A stretch of 13,200 nt of DNA from Saccoglossus kowalevskii. Its lineage: Eukaryota; Hemichordata; Enteropneusta; Harrimaniidae. Every line of letters starts with the position of its first letter. The stretch's first letter is position 1. Position numbers and translations under genes: made by a program. The notes under the pieces were generated by a model, which saw only the letters and a list, made by a program, of their open reading frames with translations, was not told the origin of the DNA and did no database searches. The stretch lies in the NCBI RefSeq assembly GCF_000003605.2, contig NW_003149770.1, positions 422,402 through 435,601 on the forward strand. Reading direction: 5' to 3'. Positions 1 through 8,499 of the stretch are shown piece by piece.

Positions 1-836
1 GGCTCAGAGATTCAAAACAAATTACAAAACAAACAGGCTTTCATTATCGAAATAACACAAAAACACACATTTGAACACGTTGTGGAAATTCGGACATTTT
101 AAAATAACATTCTATAATATTCGGGCTGAATATTCTTCAAACAATATATTTTGCAATCGATCACCAGTATACAGCAGTAGATTCCATTCACCAAACGTCT
201 GTTTAAGCGCGCCCTCTTTGGCGATACAATCTATATGTTTGTCAATGCATTAGTCAATTAAATCTCTCCTTATAGGTGCATCACGGATAAAATAGATACA
301 ACAGAAGAAGATTGTATCCACTTGAATTCAATTTAATTCTATCAATTAACATGTTAATCCATATTTTTCACTATACTACACAGATGAAATGTGGTCCACT
401 GTGGAATGTACAGCACGATGCAAGTTGTTATTCACACAGTAAATAAACATAGATTTTCAACCGTCACATGTTTAATGCAAATGTAATATATAGGTCTCTG
501 AGGTATAAAACGTCGAGAGAATAATTTAAATACTTTGCACAGAACGAGTCACACACGTTAGAGGAATAGACGCATGGAATCAAGAATTATTACGCATTGT
601 TACACAATCAGTGATAGTCTGCATAAATAGTTCGTTCAAAGGCCACGGTCAAATGTCAAGGTCGATGATCATTGCATGGACTGCGGGGAAGGAATGGCTA
701 AAACTCGACACTTATGTTCCCCACGCGACATAAATGCCAAAAATCAAAGGTCACAGTATGTGACTAAAATTAAATATTCCTGTTTGACGCACTTAAAATA
801 TTCATAAACCTCAGTCAGTTGAAGGTATTATATTGC
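1..836. other. Noncoding flank downstream of copy A
   Basis: AT-rich sequence with no convincing coding exon on either strand. The longest open frame (71-253, plus) has no recognisable motif. A few AAGGTCA-like stretches occur at about 640-665 and 745-755. I see no third binding-protein copy here. Confidence 0.6.
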
Positions 837-855
837 TTTATTCCAATGCTTTATT
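837..855 (-). terminator. Copy A polyadenylation signals
   Basis: Two AATAAA hexamers on the minus strand, complement of 850-855 and 837-842, lie about 45-60 nt after the stop codon. The distal one sits in a context (CATTGGAATAAA) matching the copy B signal, so it is the likelier functional site, and the 3' UTR is short. Confidence 0.65.
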
Positions 856-897
856 GGTAACCTCGAGTTAAAAAAAAATGAAGAAACAAATTTTCTA

Positions 898-986
898 TTA
901 AACCCAGCATCCTTCACCGCATTTAATCTTAGAAAATTTGTTGACCTCTTCACCTTCGACGACACAGTTAATTGGTCCCTTTGAAC
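898..986 (-). CDS. Copy A exon 9: Cys-rich C-terminus and stop
   Basis: 89 nt from the acceptor TTTATTTCAG to TAA, which is followed directly by an in-frame TAG. It encodes GSKGPINCVVEGEEVNKF and ends IKCGEGCWV. It has three cysteines, all shared with copy B. The longer reading frame across this exon on the same strand is in the wrong phase. Confidence 0.88.
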
Positions 987-3900
987 CTGAAATAAAAGAA
1001 ATTGAAGTTTAATTGTTTCATCATTGTGACTGTTATTTCGTAGTGGCTGACACAGATTCACTGATTAAGTTTAACTGGGCGTGCTTAACTTTGTTTTTAG
1101 TTAGCTAACTAAGATTGGTTAATTGAAGCTGCTAGCTGAGTTTAGCTGGCATACTGACTGACCACGATTTCCTGCTTGAGCTTTGTTGTATGAGAATTAC
1201 TGACAGCAGTCAGCTGACTACGACTGGTTCGCTGATGTTAGGTGACGAAGGCTGGCTGACTGAACTTACTGAGCCTCGCTGACTATTGTTGCCCTGTAGT
1301 TTGCTAACTAAATTTGACAACTTGGGCTGCTGGCAGAGGTTTGCTAACTAGGTCTAGCTTATTAAGACCGGAAGACAGACGTTTGCTGAAGGTAGGCAGA
1401 TCAAGGTTTGCTGCATAAGCTTTGCTGGCTTAGGTTTGCTAACTGATGCTTCTGGCATAGGTTTGCTGTTGAGTGACTGTGGTTGTCTTACTGATATTTC
1501 CTTACACCAAGATTATCTGACTTGTGTTTGCTAACTGGAGTTGGTTGACTGCAGTTGGGGAACTGATATTTGCTGAAAGATTGAAGTTGGATGAATGATA
1601 TTTGCTCATGAAGATTGCTAGACTGAGCTTGGATGACTGATGTTTACTCACTGAGATTGGTTGACTGTGCTTGGTTGACATATGTTTGCTGACATGTTGG
1701 ATGGTTAAGGTTGGATTATAAGATTGGTTGACTTACGTTGGCTGAATTATATTTGCTCACTAAGATCGATTGGCTGATGTGTGCTGACAGGTTAGCTGAG
1801 TGATGTTTGCTCTCTGAAAGTGGTTTACTGAGGTAGACTGACTGAAATTGTTTGGCTTACTGACTTTAGCAGCGGTTGGTGACAAATAATGTGTCATTTC
1901 ACTCAAATTGCAGTCAATATAGCTCAATTAGATATATCCGCTCACCATGGGCTTGTTTAGCCCTGTTACACAAACCATAATATTTCCCATTTGCTTTCAT
2001 CTCGTTCAAAGTTGTGCTGAACCATTCAGTGACGTCATTGTCCTTCCTGGCAATAACATGATTATATGATGCCTCCGCACACTTGATGCCTTCGCTGATC
2101 TTCTGGTATCCATTCTCAAGATAATAATTTGCATGTCCATCCAGTATAAACACAGAGTCCAACTGTTAAACAGAACACATTAAGTGTTGCATTGTTTACT
2201 TTTGGGAGTTCTTTGTATTGCCCTTATAGTTGTCTATTTATACCAACCCACGTTTCTCCGATATTGTGATGGCGCAGTGAAGAAAATGCAATACAAAGTA
2301 TAATTTCATCCTATAGTTTGACCTTTGATATGGACATGATGGTGCCTGTACTTTAAAATCATTATTAGTGTATACAAGATTTGTATCTAAAAAAACATAT
2401 ATTAGTTTAATGCACTTTATGTCACAGTTGTTATATTACATTCAGAAATCAAAATAACTCTTTTACCTCTCCACCTTCCAAACTGTTAAAAAGTTGGCTT
2501 CTGTCAGCAAGATATTCAGACGTCATCGTATCTGCTCCAGTTATGTTTTCAAGGCAAGACTGCCCACCAGTCCATCCATCAACAAATCCTAGTTAACAGA
2601 TATTGTGAATATTAAGCGTGTGAATGAAATATTGCTTTACATGTATGATGGTTCACACATTTAATTCAATAGCTGACGAACTTGTTGTTCAGAAACACAA
2701 GGCATACTGAATACGATTTAAAAAATGTACCGATTTTCTTTCCAGCAATATTAGCTGGGTCAAAGCCACTCGGGTTATCGTTTGGCACGTACAAATGATG
2801 TATGTTGTCAACTTTCCAGTACGGTCCCGTAAATGCAGCTACGTGTGTACGATCTTTTGTTTTAAACCAATTCATACAAGCGTCATATTGTTTTGAAAGT
2901 AGGCCTGTAATAGAAAAGTACAATTGAAGTCGAGTGACTGATAATCACTAACTACAGGTATGTTATGCTAGTATGTCATATATATGTATATTTATATATA
3001 AATTCAAAATTCGATATGCAAATTTGTATAATTAGGTAGATACCATTGGAGCACCGGTTTTGTTTAAACCCACATAAAACATCTGGCCGCCAAACTACTT
3101 TTCGCCCCGAAAAATTACGAGTTTTTAGACATTTATTCTATGGGAAAATGTTTCGCCATATTTCACTACTCCGATCGAGCAGATATAGTTTACTATATGT
3201 AGTTATATGATGGATACGTATTGCTGTAATTTAGGAAATTCTGAAGAATACTTTTCACTTTTAGGAAATAATGATATATAACTGTTTTAGTCTACTTTTT
3301 ATTCTTTAAAAGCATATTGTCTGTTGGTTATGTGCATTTCTTTTTAAAAAAACAAATGTACTAAATATTTTACAACTTTTCAATAGTTAAAATACCCAGA
3401 GAACGACCTTAATTCATATTAAACTTCGATAGAGAAAAAAGGTTACCATTGCCAAGTAAAAAGTGATGGACCATCATGGGCAACACAATTGTGATCATTA
3501 TCATATTGTACTTCACAGTTTTTCCCGGCTTCACTGCAAACTAAATAATACAAGAGAATACATACTGTATTCGATTATTACAAACATTAATAAATGAGAA
3601 TCGATGGCAGTAGTTGTTCACATGTCAAGACAATACTCATATTTTCTTATGAATCGCATGACTCCTGATCGGACTGGTGTGCATGTCGAATGATAGCTGT
3701 TCTTTAAAACATTATATCTATTTCCACTCAACGCCGCAACAATCACATATAACGATCCATACCGTAATGATCTAGAATTGGTTTACAAAATCAATACCTG
3801 ATTCGACGATGTCTACGGTAAAGCCTTTTATTGCACCATCATCACCTCTATTGAATATAAAATGAATGGTATTCTATAATTGCATTCTTACAATGAGAGT

Positions 3901-5964
3901 TTGTATATTATGCATGTTATTTTATACCTATGGTACGTACCATACAATGCCTTCATATGATTTTCTAATAATGATAACGTATAGAAAGAATGACGCACTC
4001 ACATTATGTTTATGTGCGCATAGCTATGAGTCGTGTTCATATTTTGGAAATTCTATTGCAAATGTGATGCAGATTTGAAAGCTTCACTATGCAATCCAAG
4101 TTACGATTGTGTACACAACATATACTTACATGTACATCAAAGCACAGTCACAAGTTGTTGCCATGGCGAATGTGTACACTCTTTCTGATTGGTTCCTCTT
4201 CCTCAACCCTTCTATAAGCTGTTTGCCCAGTACAGAAGCAACTTTACGAAAGACCAATAGTTTGGGAAGAATATTTTGGTTTTCGCGGTTACTCTTAGAA
4301 CAAATGCAATAATATATACAACATAGAATGCTATTGATTATTGAAAATGTACTGATATATTATTATTAAGATGAAATGGAAAAATGTTCTTTAAATTGGC
4401 ATCACAGGTGATCCGTAAATAAAGCAAACTAACATGTAAATACAACTATATCAATGCATGTTACATTGACAAAAAGAAAATACACGTGGAAATAAACATA
4501 AAAACATTACCCAATTATCCATTAATAAATAATTTACAATTTCAAATGGTTAAAGTGTAATGTCCAATACATTTTTGACTTCTACAATATCTGTCAACAA
4601 AATGAGTACACATCCAATCAGGAGAAAAAATGGAACACAAATTTCCATAAGTATGATTAACAAATCGTCGGTTTAAAATTCCAATTTGTTGAATTTCATA
4701 ATATGTTTAAACCAAATGCTTGAATACGATTTAACTTTTTAAGTTTGTACAGTATTCATCCGTCAACCCAATACCAAATATTTAACTGTGTTTGACTTTG
4801 TCTGATGAACAAATAAAATGTCCCAACAATATCAACAGAACAGCTTAGAATGCGTCATAATTAGAATAAACGTAGATTAACTGAAATCATTGCGTTGAGT
4901 GAAGCAAATGATGGCAAGCACAGCCTAACGAGGCAGGGTTAGCCAACAACGCCATCTTGTTTTATCGCCTTATGTCAGATGCTTACTCTCTAGTACTCCA
5001 AACCTAAACATAATTTATTTAGTTATTCAAACATGATGATCATGATATTCTCTTGAACTATTCGAATATTGCTGCCTTGGGGTACTATGGACTTAATATA
5101 ATACCGCAAAGCATAGCATATGGCACACGATAGTGTTATTAAATATAAATTCACACACCTCCATAAGGTGACGTGCTATCATAGCTCGCGCGATTTGTGC
5201 AGACACATTGCCAGTCGTCAGCGCTCGCAGCAGAGGAGGTGGTAGACCGTGGCTGCTGCCTGAATTGTCGATTATTTGTTTCATCAGTAATGCCCTGAGT
5301 ATAGGTTTATTTCCCAACGCTCCATCCAATGGGCCACCTTCGCCTCCATCACCAAACGACTCATTTGCCAATGCATCTATAATACAAATATAATAGTTAC
5401 CAGCCTACTAATAGTGCACGAGAACACAAGTATACGGTCTTACATGGCCAAAGTTAATGGAATGAGTCATCCAAACCATTGTACCCGTCAACATCCCAGA
5501 CATCAAATGGCTAAAGAAATACTTATATTTGAAACTTTAAATAAGCAAAAAATCAGATACTATACTAGAGTTAATTGCGTGGCAAGATAAATACTATGTT
5601 GAAATGTCCTACATGCATGACACGAGCCGATGCTCGCGTATGACACCAACTCGCATATCTACAATTCAAGGCACGTTGCACCACGACCCCTCCAAGCAAG
5701 GACGCTAAATAATCACAGGGACCGTGAAAGACGTCCCTGCCGATATCTGTATAAATACGCTGTGTTGATTATTATGGGCGAACACAATCAACTTACACAA
5801 TCATTCACACCGTCGGGATTAAAGGTTTATTTTCAGTGTTTAAGCTTTAAATCATATAGCAGAGAACAAAAACTTGTAAATCCTTAGATTGAAACAGTTT
5901 ACTAACCTGAAACCAGTGCAAAAAGGCACACTAGTGCGAGTATAGACAAACGGGACATTTTCAT
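898..5964 (-). CDS. Copy A: secreted solute-binding-protein family 3 (PBP type 2) protein, 9 exons, frameshift in exon 5
   Basis: Coding exons are the complements of 5907-5964, 5159-5376, 4130-4293, 3798-3847, 3447-3540, 2731-2904, 2467-2588, 1946-2162 and 898-986, all with GT...AG introns. With one extra base in exon 5 discounted, the exons sum to 1185 nt (394 residues). Visible order: signal peptide (1 to about 19); unassigned Gly/Leu-rich and helical extension (20 to about 128); binding domain (about 129-372) opening with RVYTFAM, then DDGAIKGFTVDIVE, YDACMNWFKTKDR (Arg213), FTGPYW, NIAGKKIGFVDGWTGG, FILD (Asp301), and NHVIARKDNDVTEW...EMKANGKYY; Cys-rich tail ending CGEGCWV. These match the amino-acid-binding SBP family (GFdvDla, TpeR, PYy, Gk-vGv-Gt, vDavv-D, KaDGtY). 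There are no membrane segments between the lobes, so it is not an ionotropic glutamate receptor. As sequenced the frameshift gives a stop near codon 202. It is either a young pseudogene or a base error. The ligand is unknown. Confidence 0.85.
1040..1870. repeat. Degenerate 14-bp minisatellite inside copy A intron 8
   Basis: Dozens of diverged units of the type TTGGTTGACTGAGA or TTTGCTNACTGAGA follow one another on the plus strand. In the cleanest part (about 1527-1690) successive units are 14 nt, with TTTGCT-type units recurring every third unit, a 42-nt higher-order period. The array accounts for most of the 959-nt intron. Units degrade toward the left edge, so the left boundary is approximate. 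Confidence 0.85.
1946..2162 (-). CDS. Copy A exon 8: second hinge Asp and C-terminal lobe
   Basis: 217 nt, phase 0 in, phase 1 out, flanked by TTTAACAG and GTGAGC. It reads LDSVFILDGHANYYLENGYQ, with the Asp of FILD in the position that binds the ligand amino group in the family, then NHVIARKDNDVTEW and NEMKANGKYYGLC, the usual late-domain motif. It is about 83 percent identical to copy B (12 differences in 72). The open frame runs on past the donor into the intron. Confidence 0.9.
2163..2466 (-). other. Copy A intron 7
   Basis: 304 nt of AT-rich intron between exons 7 and 8, with no coding signal or recognisable repeat. The copy B counterpart is longer (479 nt). Confidence 0.75.
2467..2588 (-). 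CDS. Copy A exon 7: GFVDGWTGG segment
   Basis: 122 nt, phase 1 in, phase 0 out, flanked by GTTAACTAG and GTAAAAG. It starts GFVDGWTGGQSCLENITG, corresponding to the Gk-vGv-x-Gt loop after the first hinge strand of SBP family 3. It has a sequon NIT that is absent from copy B (NIA). Length and junctions are identical to copy B. Confidence 0.88.
2731..2904 (-). CDS. Copy A exon 6: lobe with ligand-binding Arg
   Basis: 174 nt, phase 1 to phase 1, flanked by TTCTATTACAG and GTACATTT. It reads GLLSKQYDACMNWFKTKDR and onward to NIAGKKIG. The TKDR arginine lines up with the Arg of the TpeR motif that grips the ligand carboxylate in amino-acid-binding proteins, and FTGPYW with their F-S-x-P-Y. It differs from copy B at 9 of 58 positions. 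Confidence 0.9.
2905..3446 (-). other. Copy A intron 5, longer than in copy B
   Basis: 542 nt, against 231 nt in copy B. The excess lies around 2970-3420 and includes TA-rich simple sequence (about 2976-3000) and a less AT-rich block at about 3050-3190. I recognise no element or coding frame in it. It is probably an insertion after duplication, or a loss in copy B. Confidence 0.6.
3447..3540 (-). CDS. Copy A exon 5: contains the frame-shifting extra base
   Basis: 94 nt, against 93 in copy B, flanked by ATTATTTAG and GTAACC. It encodes VCSEAGKNCEVQYDNDHNC and then the region where copy B reads HDDHHFLLGEG. In copy A one extra base near 3468-3472 (plus-strand gatggaccatcatg, against gatgatcatcatg in copy B) turns this into HDGPSLFTWQ. 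The exon then joins exon 6 in the wrong frame and reaches a TGA seven codons on. Removing one base restores HHFLLGNG and the shared phase 1. Confidence 0.8.
3798..3847 (-). CDS. Copy A exon 4: DDGAIKGFTVDIVE segment
   Basis: A 50-nt exon, phase 2 in, phase 1 out, flanked by TTCAATAG and GTATTGAT. It encodes IGDDGAIKGFTVDIVES, the signature G-F-x-V-D segment near the start of SBP family 3 domains. Its length and both junctions are identical in copy B, which confirms such a short exon. Confidence 0.85.
4130..4293 (-). CDS. Copy A exon 3: end of extension and first strand of binding domain
   Basis: 164 nt between the acceptor TTCTAAG and the donor GTAAGT, phase 0 in, phase 2 out. The first part is helical and basic (LPKLLVFRKVASVLGKQ, EGLRKRNQ). 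The end, SERVYTFAMATTCDCALMY, matches the beta-1 start of SBP family 3 domains. The alternative acceptor two bases on would create an immediate TAA, which fixes the junction. Copy B has the same exon one codon shorter. A reading frame on the opposite strand here is a shadow. Confidence 0.85.
4294..5158 (-). other. Copy A intron 2
   Basis: 865 nt, AT-rich, with no coding signal. Short stretches align in the same order with the sequence right of copy B exon 3, for example ggtgatcc near 4408 with 12420, and aatttacaat at 4531 with 12606. The introns of the two copies are therefore homologous. Confidence 0.7.
5159..5376 (-). CDS. Copy A exon 2: N-terminal extension
   Basis: The acceptor ATTATAG precedes 5376 and the donor GTGTGTGA follows 5159; 218 nt, phase 1 in, phase 0 out. 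It encodes a Gly/Asp/Glu-rich stretch (FGDGGEGGPLDGALG) followed by Leu/Ala/Arg-rich, probably helical sequence (PILRALLMKQ, PPPLLRALTTGNVSAQIARA). There are no cysteines. N-glycosylation sequons NES and NVS are present. I recognise no family. The equivalent exon of copy B is not in the window. The donor could also be read two bases further on, but only this choice joins exon 3 in an open frame. Confidence 0.8.
5377..5906 (-). other. Copy A intron 1
   Basis: 530 nt between the signal-peptide exon and exon 2. It is phase 1, opening GTTAGT and closing ATTATAG on the minus strand. The open frame on the opposite strand at 5630-5887 shows no motif and is not supported. Confidence 0.7.
5907..5964 (-). 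CDS. Copy A exon 1: start codon and signal peptide
   Basis: The exon reads MKMSRLSILALVCLFALVS and leaves one base (phase 1) before the donor GTTAGT. A basic start followed by a hydrophobic run of about 13 residues is a classic secretory signal; cleavage is likely near VS/DALA at the exon 1-2 junction. I chose the ATG at 5964-5962 (context GGCAAGGATGA, purine at -3). A second in-frame ATG two codons later (5958-5956) would also keep the signal. No TATA box is evident upstream. Confidence 0.85.
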
Positions 5965-6323
5965 CCTTGCCTTGGAAAGATTAGTCGAAATGTGAATGAC
6001 CCACATAGACCTACGGACTAATTGCAATGATAACCTGGGGATCAATAAATTGAGGGGATACATTGTAGGCTACCTATGACTTCATAGTTCCTCGTCTGTC
6101 GGTCTATTGCCTCTGTAATGTTATTCATTTCTGGTACATTTGGTTTCCTTCATTTCTTGGATATTAAGATTTTATCGACACAGAAGAGCTAAGGTTCCTC
6201 CCATATACTTACACACAAACATGACGCCAGATGGCATCGCAAATAAACTTGGTGTTGCCGCAAATCGTATTCATCAAATAGCGCACAAAAATCGTTAAAA
6301 TAAATGAATCTGCATCTAAATCC
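5965..6323. other. Upstream flank of copy A (probable promoter/5' UTR)
   Basis: This must hold the copy A 5' UTR and promoter. No TATA box is visible in the first 120 bases upstream of the ATG, and I cannot place a transcription start or rule out an upstream noncoding exon. No coding signal is seen. Confidence 0.45.
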
Positions 6324-6670
6324 AAGGAAATTGAAATAGGAGTTCCATAGAGGTCTATTCTGGATCCTTTATTATTTTTATGGTATTTAAGTGATATGCC
6401 GAGCGATGTTCCTAATTCGAATATTGACGTGTACGCTGATCACATGGCTACTGATTTTGCAGGTACTATGAAGGGACCTTGAAAATTTGTCCTCATGAGA
6501 AAATACTTAATTTATAACGTAGCAAAACGGAATCTATGTCTTTTGCGTCCAAATAAAAGCTGGTCAAGCAACTTAATTTTAATATAAAATGCTAGGAAAA
6601 ATTCCAGACAGAAGTTGAATGTTTTAATGTTTTTTCATTGTCACATCTTGATTACTGTGTTGCCTTAATA
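6324..6670 (+). mobile_element. Decayed non-LTR retrotransposon reverse-transcriptase fragment 1
   Basis: Plus-strand translation from about 6330 gives GVP*RSILDPLLFLWYLSDM, then VYADHMAT. This is the LINE reverse-transcriptase signature GVPQGSiLGPLLF...YADD with a stop in place of Gln and the catalytic Asp pair broken. After a frame change SKTESMSFASK (6521-6553) matches the KT-x-x-M-x-F segment, and SHLDYCVAL (6641-6667) the later domain. Spacing is shorter than in intact elements, so internal pieces are lost. It is a dead copy. Confidence 0.75.
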
Positions 6671-6881
6671 TTAATGCAGACAATAATTGTGTAGTCAACC
6701 ACTATTTAATTGAATTTTATATTTGTTGTGCATTTTCATATTTACTACTACTGTGTGTATGGTTTCATGTAAAGTGTTGTCATGTATTCATTGTTTTTTT
6801 CTATCGGCCTTCCTGTAAAATTCAAAACTACCGAGATTGAATAAAATGGTGACCCGTCACCCTGCAATGAAATACCGTGCG

Positions 6882-7195
6882 TGTTCAACCATGTTTTCCA
6901 TTTATATTAACGATATAATGAACGCCCTCGACATCTTCTATGTTGGATTATATGCATATGGCACAAACTAGATTAATAATGATTTTCAGAGAGTCTGTGA
7001 TTAGTTCAGTGCTAATAACCTCATGATCAATATTGGCAAAACTAACAACATGACAATAAATAAAATGCACCAAGTATTTAAAATTGAGGGACACTGATGA
7101 CAGAGAGATAGAAAGCGTTTTTCATCTTCCTATTTGCGGTGTGACCATAAACATTTCGCAACACTACTGCCCCGAAACTAAAAATATTTTTTTAT
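6882..7195 (+). mobile_element. Decayed non-LTR retrotransposon reverse-transcriptase fragment 2
   Basis: A single plus-strand frame reads TMFSIYINDI, then GLYAYGTN, NNDFQRVCD*FSANNLM and INIGKTNNM, with two in-frame TAG codons. This follows the LINE order LFsiYIND, lYADD(T), W-F-x-x-N-x-L-x-x-N-x-x-KT. The YADD motif is mutated to YAYG. In another frame, at about 7105-7180, FHLPICGVTINISQHYC resembles the following LGV-x-I segment. It covers the same domain region as fragment 1, so it is a separate insertion. Confidence 0.75.
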
Positions 7196-8070
7196 CTTCG
7201 ACAATAATTCCTCTCTTGTTATACTATATCTCATTATACAATTTGAAATTTAAATCGCCTTATTATGTTTTCTTATTACAGTGCAACTTCAGTCCCTCTT
7301 TATATATATAAGCATTTTGTTCTCCACACCTGCCTTGTACATAACGTTTATGTCTAATTTGATCTACATCCAGACTGCCAAATCAAAATTGAAAATACTC
7401 AGCCACTAAGCACTGAAATACACTCACAAAGATATCAAAACAATAAAAGTTATACATAAGAAAACTGAAACAAACAAAGGCTTATGAGTACAGTAGACGC
7501 TTATTTTAAAACAAAGACACGCCATGAGAGTATGCATGGGTAGGTGACGACTCCCGTGCTTTATTTATTCTCCACGTGTGTAAATATCTCTGTGTTGCAT
7601 ATGTAGTGTTGTACAATTCGGAAATCTATTTTATAACAATTTACCGTGATGGCTGTGCACCGGGGGCTCGACCAGTAAACTGAGCTTCCGTTGGGGAACG
7701 TCGTGAAATATTCATATATATCTACTTGGATCGAGGTTTTGAAAGCCTAAATGTGATAGCGTCACATAGAACTGAACAAAATGTCCAATATTGTTTGTGT
7801 GACCACATGACGATTGATCTTGATTCATAAATTCAAATTAGTTTTTCTTTTGTATGCTGTATTCCGAAACCATAAGCCTTTTAGTCAGTGCAGTTTGGAT
7901 TTTGTATCACAACCTGTTGTGTATGTATGGTGAATTAATTCATGGTTACCAGTTATGAAATGAATGTTCATATTTGTGTTCGTATTAACCACTGCGTGTA
8001 TTCTTTCAATGTTGCCTGGCATATTTAATTAGCATAGTGCTAGATAAAATACCCTGTAGAGATTGTATTA
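7196..8070. other. Intergenic, no feature recognised
   Basis: AT-rich sequence with no supported exon on either strand. There is a slightly less AT-rich stretch at about 7640-7700. I considered a tRNA-derived element there but could not support it. Confidence 0.5.
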
Positions 8071-8186
8071 ACTTAATTAATGTTATTATCGATTTGACAT
8101 GTATTGCCTAATAGAGAAAGCTGTAAGTTACCATTATTGGTTAAGGCGTATTAAACAGCGCCACTAACGACGAAATCATACCTTTG
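8071..8186 (+). repeat. Direct repeat, left copy
   Basis: About 115 bp sharing ttgacatgtattgcctaata, then ggcgtattaaacagc and cgaaatc, in the same order and orientation as 8776-8884. Identity is roughly three quarters with several small gaps. It is probably a copy of a dispersed repeat. Confidence 0.75.
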
Positions 8187-8499
8187 TTTTTTGTCAAATA
8201 CAATTGCGCGTTCACTTTAACACGTGAACGTGATGAATGTGTTCATTGTGATATCACCTGGTAAACGTTGAATTGAAAGAGGATCTTGACATATTATTTT
8301 CCAAATATATCTCGAGAATAGTAATACAATAATTTACATCTATAAATTACTTTAGATCAAATGAATTCTCATATTCTTTTGTGCTACTGATGTTGCTCTC
8401 ACCCCACTATACAACTTTCTCTTTTGAGCTTTCTTGGTATTATAATTATTCACGAATACGACTGTGTGCTAGATAACAATCGAATCTTTATGCACGTCA

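Noticed and set aside
71-253. Plus-strand open frame of 60 codons
   Set aside because: No motif, no splice support and no homologue in the window; its length is within chance for AT-rich DNA.
640-755. AAGGTCA-like nuclear receptor half-sites
   Set aside because: Short, scattered and downstream of the gene; expected by chance and common in animal noncoding DNA.
828-1061. Minus-strand open frame of 77 codons overlapping exon 9
   Set aside because: It reads exon 9 in the wrong phase; the phase set by exon 8 gives the conserved CGEGCWV end shared with copy B.
4109-4312. Plus-strand open frame with VAMANVYTLSDWF
   Set aside because: It is the antisense shadow of copy A exon 3; the minus strand carries the conserved frame and splice sites.
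898-5964. Copy A as an ionotropic glutamate receptor ligand-binding core
   Set aside because: The two lobes are contiguous with no channel segments between them, and the protein ends in a soluble Cys-rich tail.
7640-7700. Possible tRNA-derived short element with a B-box-like ggctcgacc
   Set aside because: No matching A box at the right spacing and no cloverleaf could be drawn.
8209-8257. Small palindromes (cgttcac...gtgaacg around CACGTG, and gtgatatcac)
   Set aside because: Short inverted repeats of this size are frequent, and nothing ties them to a promoter or element.
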